Below, piece after piece: positions 43,589-50,127 of a stretch of DNA of 64,000 nt. Both the position numbers and the translations under genes were made by a program. Under the pieces are notes generated by a model that worked only from the letters and a program-made list of their open reading frames with translations, was not told the DNA's origin and searched no databases. Each line of letters opens with the position of its first letter. Within the stretch, counting starts at the first letter, position 1. Where the stretch lies: assembly GCA_031553855.1 (NCBI GenBank), contig JAVBKW010000026.1:35271-99270 (forward strand). The letters are read 5' to 3'. The stretch comes from RACS-047 sp031553855. GTDB taxonomy: Bacteria; Bacillota; Clostridia; Christensenellales; Pumilibacteraceae.

Positions 43589-44836
43589 TTGGAAGTTTTT
43601 AAGTATATTCTTTATATCCTTCTGGCAATCGTTATATTGCTATTAATGGTTGTTATCCACGAATTCGGGCACTATATTGCCGGAAAGTTATTAAAGTTTA
43701 AAATAAATGAGTTTGCCGTTGGTTTTGGGCCGAAGATATTTTCTAAAACTAAAAAGAACGGCGAGGTTTTCTCGCTGCGCGCTATACCGCTCGGCGGCTA
43801 CTGCGCGTTCGAGGGCGAAGAGTCTGACGAGGGGGTTGAAAGCGGCAAGGCGTTTGTGAATGAAAAGCCGTGGAAACGTATTATTGTGTTCCTTGCGGGC
43901 GCGGTTTTCAACCTTATCTCGGCCGTAATATTTTCGTTTATTTTTATTTTGGCCATCGGCTTTGCCGTACCTACGGTCGCCGAATCCTATGTTCAAATGG
44001 AGCCGGTTTCAGGATATCTTTTGGCGGATGATAAAATAACCGCCGTTGACGGTGTAGTCTTGACTGAAGAAAAAACCTTTGAAAAGATTTTTAAAGAATA
44101 CGCCGAGGGCGAAAGTATCGATCTTACCATAATGCGCAAAAACGCTGAACTGACGGTAGAGGTCGTAAAAGCTAAAACATATAATCCGCTTATAAACGGC
44201 GATGAGATATTGGCGGTAAACGGAAAGAAAATCACCGTTCTGCGCACTTATGAGGATCTTATCGCAGGGTATGAGCTGGGTGATAAGGTGACGCTTTCCG
44301 TTTTACGCGGCGGTCAAGAAACGCAAGTGTCAGTCACAAAAAGAAACGTAATATATGTCGAGGCGGGCGAAGCGTCGGGGAAACCGCAATTTAAGGTAGT
44401 AAACTACGACGGCTTTGGTTATTCTTCCCTAAGAGAATATAAAAAAGCGGGAGTCGGCAGCGCATTGGCGTACTCGGTTCCGTTTACCGGCAAGCTTTCG
44501 TGGACTATCTTAGGTACTTTCGGAAAACTGTTCACAGGCCAGATACCGCTCACAGACCTTGCCGGGCCCGTCGGAACAGTAACGCAAATAGCTGACCTCT
44601 CTCATCAAAACTGGCGCAATATCCTTATACTGCTGCCTTTAATTGCAAGCAACTTAGCCGTCTTTAATCTTTTGCCGATCCCTGCCTTAGACGGCTCTAA
44701 GGTAGTGTTTACCACAATAGAATGGATAAGAGGAAAGCCTATCAACAGGAAAGCTGAAAGCATAGTGCATTTAGTGGGCATACTTACAATTTTTGCTTTA
44801 GTAATTATAATTGACCTAGTCCGGCTTATCCTATAG
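43589..44836 (+). CDS. rseP: Site-2 intramembrane metalloprotease RseP/RasP
   Basis: A 415-residue membrane protease that releases membrane-bound regulators. HEFGH at residues 24-28 supplies zinc ligands, and NLLPIPALDGSKV near 360 carries the third. Two PDZ-like regions lie between about 120 and 280. The start is TTG at 43589 preceded by GCGGAG. In Bacillus RasP cuts anti-sigma-W; the substrate here is not known. Confidence 0.95.
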   Translation: MEVFKYILYILLAIVILLLMVVIHEFGHYIAGKLLKFKINEFAVGFGPKIFSKTKKNGEVFSLRAIPLGGYCAFEGEESDEGVESGKAFVNEKPWKRIIVFLAGAVFNLISAVIFSFIFILAIGFAVPTVAESYVQMEPVSGYLLADDKITAVDGVVLTEEKTFEKIFKEYAEGESIDLTIMRKNAELTVEVVKAKTYNPLINGDEILAVNGKKITVLRTYEDLIAGYELGDKVTLSVLRGGQETQVSVTKRNVIYVEAGEASGKPQFKVVNYDGFGYSSLREYKKAGVGSALAYSVPFTGKLSWTILGTFGKLFTGQIPLTDLAGPVGTVTQIADLSHQNWRNILILLPLIASNLAVFNLLPIPALDGSKVVFTTIEWIRGKPINRKAESIVHLVGILTIFALVIIIDLVRLIL

Positions 44837-44883
44837 CCGTCGGCTAAGTAAGCAAAAAAAGGCGTATATAGTTATAAATAACA

Positions 44884-45921
44884 ATGAAAAAAATAGTTAA
44901 AGTAAAAAATATTTATATCGGCGGGGACAACCGCATTCCTATCCAGTCGATGACTAACACCGACACTTTAGACGCGGACGCGACTGTCTCTCAAGTTTTG
45001 GCACTTGAAAAAGCGGGCTGCGATATCGTACGGCTGGCGGTTTCCTCAAGCGCGGAAGTTGAAAGCTGCAAGCAAATTCTTAAAAGAGTTTCGGCGCCGC
45101 TTGTAGCAGATATCCAATTTGATTATAAGCTGGCTATCCTTTGCGCAGACGCGGGATTTTCTAAGATCAGGTTTAATCCCGGCAATATCGGCGGCGAGGA
45201 TAAAGTGCGCGAGCTTGTAGCGGCGTGTAAAGCGAATGGGGTTCCTATCCGTATCGGAGTCAATTCCGGCTCTTTGGAAAAAAATCTAATTAAAAAATAC
45301 GGAGTGTGCGCCAAAAGCCTTGGAATGAGCGCGCTCAACCATGTAGCTATTTTAGAAAGGTTCGGCTTTGAGGATATAATAGTTTCCGTCAAATCAAGCT
45401 CCGTAAAAACTATGATCGAGGCAAATCGCATACTCGACAAAGAATGCGATTATCCGCTTCATATCGGCGTGACCGAAAGCGGGGCGTATGAGGAAGGCCT
45501 TCTTAAATCCGCCGTTGGTATAGGCTCGCTTTTGGCGGATAATATCGGCGACACCGTCCGCGTTTCCTTAAGCGGCGACCCCGTTGCGGAGGTGTTTGCG
45601 GCAAAAAAAATATTAAGGGCGGCGGGTAGAGATAGCAACTACTGCGAAATAGTTTCATGCCCGACCTGTTCGCGCTGTAAGTACGATCTTATGGAAGTTG
45701 TCGATAAGGTGCGCGAGCTTACGGCGGGAGTAAATAAAAAGATGAAGATCGCCGTTATGGGCTGCGTTGTCAACGGCCCGGGCGAAGCGCTTGACGCCGA
45801 TTTAGGAGTCGCGGGGGGCAAGGAAAAGTCGGTTATTTTCAAAAAAGGCGAGATAGTTTCGACTGTTGAAAACAGCGATGTGATACCGGTCTTAGAAAAG
45901 ATGATAGCAGAGCTTATATAG
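44884..45921 (+). CDS. ispG: 4-hydroxy-3-methylbut-2-en-1-yl diphosphate synthase (GcpE)
   Basis: A 345-residue [4Fe-4S] enzyme of the MEP pathway. QSMTNTDTLDADATVSQVLALEKAGCDIVRLAV is the N-terminal core; cluster ligands are in SCPTCSRCKYDL and MGCVVNGPGEA near the C-terminus. No clear Shine-Dalgarno precedes the ATG. The stop is followed at once by the second copy of the structured repeat. Confidence 0.96.
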   Translation: MKKIVKVKNIYIGGDNRIPIQSMTNTDTLDADATVSQVLALEKAGCDIVRLAVSSSAEVESCKQILKRVSAPLVADIQFDYKLAILCADAGFSKIRFNPGNIGGEDKVRELVAACKANGVPIRIGVNSGSLEKNLIKKYGVCAKSLGMSALNHVAILERFGFEDIIVSVKSSSVKTMIEANRILDKECDYPLHIGVTESGAYEEGLLKSAVGIGSLLADNIGDTVRVSLSGDPVAEVFAAKKILRAAGRDSNYCEIVSCPTCSRCKYDLMEVVDKVRELTAGVNKKMKIAVMGCVVNGPGEALDADLGVAGGKEKSVIFKKGEIVSTVENSDVIPVLEKMIAELI

Positions 45922-45924
45922 TCA

Positions 45925-46052
45925 ATAAAGGGTATTCATACCGCAGGATAAATCCTGCACCTCGCGCCTTTGGCGCGCCTTCCGCGCTAAAGCGCGGGGT
46001 ATGCACACTTTGTCGGCGGCGCAAAAATGCCCTTGCAAGCAAGCATTTTTGC
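45925..46052 (+). repeat. Dispersed structured element, copy 2
   Basis: A 128-nt non-coding element in the orientation of ispG. Pairings, in order: AAAG 45927-45930 with CTTT 46008-46011; CATACC 45937-45942 with GGTATG 45998-46003; inside these, hairpins GCAGGAT/ATCCTGC (45943-45949, 45952-45958), CGCGCC/GGCGCG (45963-45968, 45972-45977) and CCGCGC/GCGCGG (45982-45987, 45992-45997); then a separate hairpin GCAAAAATGC/GCATTTTTGC (46021-46030, 46043-46052). Similar flanks (TCA before, ATCAA after) occur around copy 3. Confidence 0.9.
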
Positions 46053-46086
46053 TTCAAAAATCAAAAGGAAATACGTATACTAAAGA

Positions 46087-47643
46087 ATGTCTGTATTTTT
46101 GGAAAAATTTAATACCATAACTCAAAACCGGTTCGACTACCTTAAACTGACGGATATCGACGTGCATATCCGCTCAAAGCTTGTGGTGGTCAATTTTATT
46201 TATCCTGAAAGCCGTCAAAAGGAAGCCGTCGCGGATTGTCCTCAAATCAAGGCGGCTGTACAAAGCGCGCTCAATACAAAAGCCGCATCAGACGTTAAGC
46301 TCACTGTCAGCCATTTTGATAAGGATTATTTTTACTCTGATTTTTTAAAGTTTTTGAAAAAATATCCGTCCGTAAGCTCGGATATGTCAGAGGGCGACCT
46401 TATCGTTTCGGACGAGCCGGGCAATTATAAGGTTACGCTTAAACTTAACAGTCATATTTTGGACTATTGCAACGAGAAAAACGTTTTAAGCGAGATAAAC
46501 GATTATCTTTCTACATACTATTGCGATACGATTTCCTTTTCTATAGAGCTAAAAAACGCCGCGGGCGAGGCTCCGGAGCTTATATTTAAAAAGGAAGAAG
46601 TCAAAACTAAGCTGGACGATGAGTCGGGCAGATACATAATCCCGCAAAACGTAGACGAGCTTATCGGGCCTATCATCTATGATAAAGCCGTATATATTGA
46701 GGACGCAGTTAAACCCAAAGAGCGGCTGGTGGTGTGCGGCACGATCGTCCAGTTCGACGAGCATATCCGAAAGCCGCGTCCCGAAGATACGGAGGAAAGG
46801 AAGTTTTACCGTATGGCTATCGAGGACTTTACGGGTAAAATGGAGTTCCTCTATTTCCCTACAAAATACTCTAAAGATAAAATTACGCTTTTGCAGCTGG
46901 GAAAGGACATTGTTACCCGCGGTACATACGAGACGGACAAGCGCGACCCCGATAAGCTTGTTTATATCGTCAAGGACATTTCTTATTGCACGCTGCCCAA
47001 AGATTTTAAAATCAACAGGATCCGCAGGACTGTCGAAAAGGATTACATTACCGTCAGGCCGCAGGAATACGTCAAAACCTCGCAAGGCTCGCTGTTTGAA
47101 ATGGCGGCGAAAAAGAAAACGCCCGAATTTTTAAAGGGCAAAACATTTGTTGTTTTCGATCTTGAAACTACAGGCCTGAATGCCTCCCGCGGCGACAGGA
47201 TAATAGAAGTTGCCGGAGTTAAAATAGTTGACGGCGTTTTCAAGGAAACGTTTTCAACTTTCGTGGACCCTAAAATCCCCATTCCCCAGAAAATTACGGA
47301 TCTGACCGGCATAAACGATTATGACGTTTCCGGAAAACCTGAAATCAACGACGTGATGATCGACTTCTATAAATTCACCGAGGGCGCAGTTTTAGTGGCG
47401 CAGAATATCCAGTTCGATTATTCTTTTATATCCGCCTACGGTAAGCCGCTTAATATCTATTTCGAGAATAAGCAATACGATACGCTGCTTTTAGCGCGCA
47501 AATATTGCCCCGACCTTAAAAAGTTCAGCCTCGACAAGCTCACCGAACACCTCGGCGTGGAGCTCAACAACGCGCATAGGGCGATCAACGACGCTATTGC
47601 GACAGCGGAAGTTTTTGTTAAATTAGCCGAAAAAATGGCGTGA
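46087..47643 (+). CDS. PolC-derived protein: N-terminal, OB and exonuclease regions only
   Basis: A 518-residue protein in the exact place polC holds in Firmicutes (after ispG, before rimP). Residues 1-200 resemble the PolC N-terminal region; about 205-325 form an OB-fold region (RLVVCGTIVQFDEHIRKPR...); 350-518 form a DEDDh 3-prime to 5-prime exonuclease with Asp358, Glu360 (FDLETTG), Asp444 (NIQFD) and the pair His497/Asp502. Full-length PolC is about 1430 residues with the exonuclease inside a PHP domain and a polymerase core after it; here PHP and polymerase are both missing and the exonuclease runs straight to a clean stop. It may act as a separate proofreading or repair exonuclease. Alternatives: DnaQ-like DNA polymerase III epsilon, or one half of a split PolC. 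Confidence 0.8.
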   Translation: MSVFLEKFNTITQNRFDYLKLTDIDVHIRSKLVVVNFIYPESRQKEAVADCPQIKAAVQSALNTKAASDVKLTVSHFDKDYFYSDFLKFLKKYPSVSSDMSEGDLIVSDEPGNYKVTLKLNSHILDYCNEKNVLSEINDYLSTYYCDTISFSIELKNAAGEAPELIFKKEEVKTKLDDESGRYIIPQNVDELIGPIIYDKAVYIEDAVKPKERLVVCGTIVQFDEHIRKPRPEDTEERKFYRMAIEDFTGKMEFLYFPTKYSKDKITLLQLGKDIVTRGTYETDKRDPDKLVYIVKDISYCTLPKDFKINRIRRTVEKDYITVRPQEYVKTSQGSLFEMAAKKKTPEFLKGKTFVVFDLETTGLNASRGDRIIEVAGVKIVDGVFKETFSTFVDPKIPIPQKITDLTGINDYDVSGKPEINDVMIDFYKFTEGAVLVAQNIQFDYSFISAYGKPLNIYFENKQYDTLLLARKYCPDLKKFSLDKLTEHLGVELNNAHRAINDAIATAEVFVKLAEKMA

Positions 47644-47648
47644 AACGG

Positions 47649-47677
47649 TTGATTTTATTTAATTTTGGTGCTATACT
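47649..47677 (+). promoter_or_regulatory. Promoter of the rimP-nusA-infB operon
   Basis: TTGATT at 47649-47654, 17 bp spacer ending TGC, TATACT at 47672-47677 (extended -10). Confidence 0.7.
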
Positions 47678-47700
47678 GTAATAGCAATAAGGAGATTTAC

Positions 47701-47735
47701 GGGAGCGGGCGAAAAAGTCCGCTCCCGAACTTTTT
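47701..47735 (+). terminator. Terminator-like hairpin in the rimP leader
   Basis: GGGAGCGG at 47701-47708 pairs with CCGCTCCC at 47719-47726, followed by GAAC and TTTTT. Because it lies after the promoter at 47649 and before rimP, it is probably an attenuator for this operon as well as a stop for the upstream gene. Confidence 0.65.
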
Positions 47736-47785
47736 CTAAAAAAAGCATAAAGCTTTATATTGCGACGTAAACGGAGAAAAGAATA

Positions 47786-48247
47786 TTGGCGAACATAGTT
47801 GAAATTGCAAAAGAAAAAGTCGTTCCCGTAATTGAGAAACTGGGTTATGAGGTCGTGGACGTTGAATATCTAAAGAAAGGCGAAACGTTCAATCTCACCT
47901 TTTATATCGATATTATGCGCGGCGTAACGCTTGACGATTGCGAAAAAGTGCATAACGAGATAGACCCCGTTTTAGATGCGCTCGATCCTACCGCAGGCGC
48001 GCCGTATACGCTGAACGTATCGTCTCCAGGGCTCGACCGTCCGTTTAAAAAGCAGCGCGATTATGAGCGCAACTATGGCAGGGAAGTTGAAATCAAGCTT
48101 TTCGGCCCGCTAAAGGGCAAGAAAGTTTTTGAGGGCGTGCTTATTTCACGAAATGAGAACACGATAACAATCAAAACCGATAAAGAAGAAATAACAATAG
48201 AAAATAACAGGGTGGCAAAAGTTTGTCCGCTTGTAAAATTTGAATAA
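47786..48247 (+). CDS. rimP: Ribosome maturation factor RimP
   Basis: A 153-residue protein needed for 30S maturation. The N-terminal domain has PVIEKLGYEVVDVEYLKKGETFNLTFYID; LNVSSPGLDRPFKKQRDYERNYG is diagnostic. The start is TTG at 47786 with CGGAGA upstream. It opens the rimP-nusA-ylxR-L7Ae-infB-rbfA operon. Confidence 0.95.
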   Translation: MANIVEIAKEKVVPVIEKLGYEVVDVEYLKKGETFNLTFYIDIMRGVTLDDCEKVHNEIDPVLDALDPTAGAPYTLNVSSPGLDRPFKKQRDYERNYGREVEIKLFGPLKGKKVFEGVLISRNENTITIKTDKEEITIENNRVAKVCPLVKFE

Positions 48248-48267
48248 TCAGGAGGAAAATAAAAAAA

Positions 48268-49419
48268 ATGATAAGTAAGGATTTTTTCCCGGCACTGGAA
48301 GATCTGGAAAGAGAAAAACGAATCAAAAAATCGGTATTCATCGAGGCGCTTGAAACCGCGCTCGTGATCGCATATAAAAAGCATACCGGAACCAGCAAGG
48401 CAATCACAGTAAAGCTTGTTCCCGAACGCAATTCTTTTGACATCATAGCTTATCAGACCGTTGTCGAAATAGTTGAGGACAAGGAGTCGCAGATAAGCTT
48501 AGAGGACGCCCGCCTTATAAACCGTAAATACAAAGTCGGCGACGTTGTTTCTGAAAAGGTTTCATCAAAGGAGTTCGGCAGGATTGCCGCACAGACCGCA
48601 AAACAGGTTATTATGCAAAAGCTCAGAGAAGTAGAGAGCGAAATGGCATATAATGAATTATCGCAAAAAGAAGACGAACTGGTCACCTGCATAGTCCGGC
48701 GAATCGAAGGCAAAAATGTTTATGTGGAGATCAATAAATTGGAAGCGGTGCTTCAGCCGCAGGATCAATCGCCTACCGACCGTTTCAGCGTCGGCGACCG
48801 CATAAAAGTATTCGTCAAAAAAATCAAGAGCGGCACAAAAGGCCCGCAGATAACGGTTTCAAGAACGGTTCCGGGCTTTGTAAAGAAGCTGTTTGAGGTT
48901 GAAGTCCCCGAAATCGCAGGCGGGCTCGTTACTATAAAGGCTATCGTAAGAGAGGCCGGTTACAGAACGAAAATGGCCGTTTACAGCGAGGATGCCGATA
49001 TCGATCCGGTAGGCGCGTGCGTAGGTAACAGGGGTATGAGGGTCAACGCGATAGTGTCCGAGCTAGACGGAGAAAAAATCGACATCATTCCCTGGTGCGA
49101 GGACAGCCTTGAATTTATTGCAAGAGCCTTAAGCCCCGCAAAGGTAGTGATGGTGCAGGTCAACGACGAGGAAAGGTCGGCAAAAGCCGTTGTTATGGAC
49201 GATATGCTCTCGCTTGCTATCGGTAAGGACGGCCAAAACGCAAGGCTTGCCGCCCGCCTTACAGGCTGGAAAATAGACGTTAAGCCGTACTCGTCTTTAG
49301 CTGCAGCCGAGCCTGCCGCAGAGCCTGAATATGTTAAGGAAGAGACTATTGAGGAGCCGGTTGAAAATGCCGCTCAGGACGTCAGCGTATTCGACGAGGA
49401 TTTAGGCGATTTAGAATAA
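48268..49419 (+). CDS. nusA: Transcription termination/antitermination factor NusA
   Basis: A 383-residue RNA polymerase-binding factor. N-terminal domain (ALEDLEREKRIKKSVFIEALETAL), S1 domain (about 135-200), then two KH domains with DPVGACVGNRGMRVNAIVSELDGEKIDII and LAIGKDGQNARLAARLTGWKIDV. It has the short Gram-positive form without the C-terminal acidic repeats, but with an acidic tail of about 40 residues. CAGGAGG precedes the ATG. Confidence 0.97.
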   Translation: MISKDFFPALEDLEREKRIKKSVFIEALETALVIAYKKHTGTSKAITVKLVPERNSFDIIAYQTVVEIVEDKESQISLEDARLINRKYKVGDVVSEKVSSKEFGRIAAQTAKQVIMQKLREVESEMAYNELSQKEDELVTCIVRRIEGKNVYVEINKLEAVLQPQDQSPTDRFSVGDRIKVFVKKIKSGTKGPQITVSRTVPGFVKKLFEVEVPEIAGGLVTIKAIVREAGYRTKMAVYSEDADIDPVGACVGNRGMRVNAIVSELDGEKIDIIPWCEDSLEFIARALSPAKVVMVQVNDEERSAKAVVMDDMLSLAIGKDGQNARLAARLTGWKIDVKPYSSLAAAEPAAEPEYVKEETIEEPVENAAQDVSVFDEDLGDLE

Positions 49420-49517
49420 CATTTATAGCTAAATTTTAATCAGCTAAAAACAAATTACGCCCGCCGTAAGGCAAGAGTAAAAAAACTTTAAAGTTTAATA
49501 AGGAATTTGCGGACGCA

Positions 49518-49811
49518 ATGCGCGGCCGCGGCGCAATTATGAAAGAAAAAAAGATCCCGCAGAGAATGTGCATTGCCTGTAAGGAAATGAAAAACAAAAA
49601 AGAGCTCATCCGAATCGTAAGAAGTCCGGAGGGCGAAATATCTCTTGACTTTACAGGTAAGAAGAACGGCAGAGGCGCGTACATTTGCCCAATGGATGAA
49701 TGTATCACTAAATGCGTAAAATCAAAGCTTATAAACAAAACCTTTAAATGCGACGCGGGAGCAGAGGTTTACGAAAAAATAACGGATGAGTTCAAGAGTG
49801 GAAAAAGATAA
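49518..49811 (+). CDS. ylxR: YlxR-family RNA-binding protein (RnpM-type)
   Basis: A 97-residue protein with the YlxR core RMCIACKEMKNKKELIRIVRSPEGEISLDFTGKKNGRGAYICP. In Bacillus this protein (RnpM) modulates RNase P. An alternative ATG at 49539 (MKEKKIPQRMC) matches the usual family start; the earlier ATG has AAGGAA 12 nt upstream, so the choice is open. It overlaps the L7Ae gene by 26 bp. The 98 bp before it shows no obvious signal. Confidence 0.9.
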   Translation: MRGRGAIMKEKKIPQRMCIACKEMKNKKELIRIVRSPEGEISLDFTGKKNGRGAYICPMDECITKCVKSKLINKTFKCDAGAEVYEKITDEFKSGKR

Positions 49812-50127
49812 GGTTTCAGCGCTTTTTGGTTTTGCCGTCAAAGCGGGAAAGCTCATATACGGAAAAGACAATATTTCAGTTTACGGCAAAAAACTGCACC
49901 TTATAGCGGTGTGCCCGACGTTATCGCAAAATTCGTATTCGGATATCGAGTATATCGCAAAATCGCGCAAGATCCCGATCATCATTCCGGCCGAGCCGCT
50001 CGAAAAAATATTATTCAAAATAGGCTGCAAAGCAGCGGCGTTAAAGGACAAACAAATGTCCGAAGCAATAATACAAAATACTAATGGAAACTACAGACTT
50101 ATAAAGTTCGCGGAGGAAACAATTTGA
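49786..50127 (+). CDS. ylxQ: Ribosomal protein L7Ae/YlxQ-family RNA-binding protein
   Basis: A 113-residue L7Ae/L30e-fold protein. Visible family pattern: GFAVKAGKLIYGKDNISVYGKKLHLIAVCPTLSQNSYSDIEYIAKSRKIPII. Such proteins bind kink-turns, but the physiological RNA is unknown. It starts inside ylxR (a GTG at 49798 is an alternative) and its stop overlaps the infB start. Confidence 0.88.
   Translation: MSSRVEKDKVSALFGFAVKAGKLIYGKDNISVYGKKLHLIAVCPTLSQNSYSDIEYIAKSRKIPIIIPAEPLEKILFKIGCKAAALKDKQMSEAIIQNTNGNYRLIKFAEETI

Noticed and set aside
45925..46052. Cloverleaf-like fold considered as a tRNA or tRNA-like gene
   Set aside because: No anticodon stem with a 7-nt loop, no T-loop consensus (TTCRA) and no acceptor of 7 bp; all three copies follow genes.
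47644..47785. Missing polymerase part of PolC in a shifted frame
   Set aside because: Only 142 bp separate the stop from rimP; it holds a promoter and a hairpin, with no polymerase coding in any frame.
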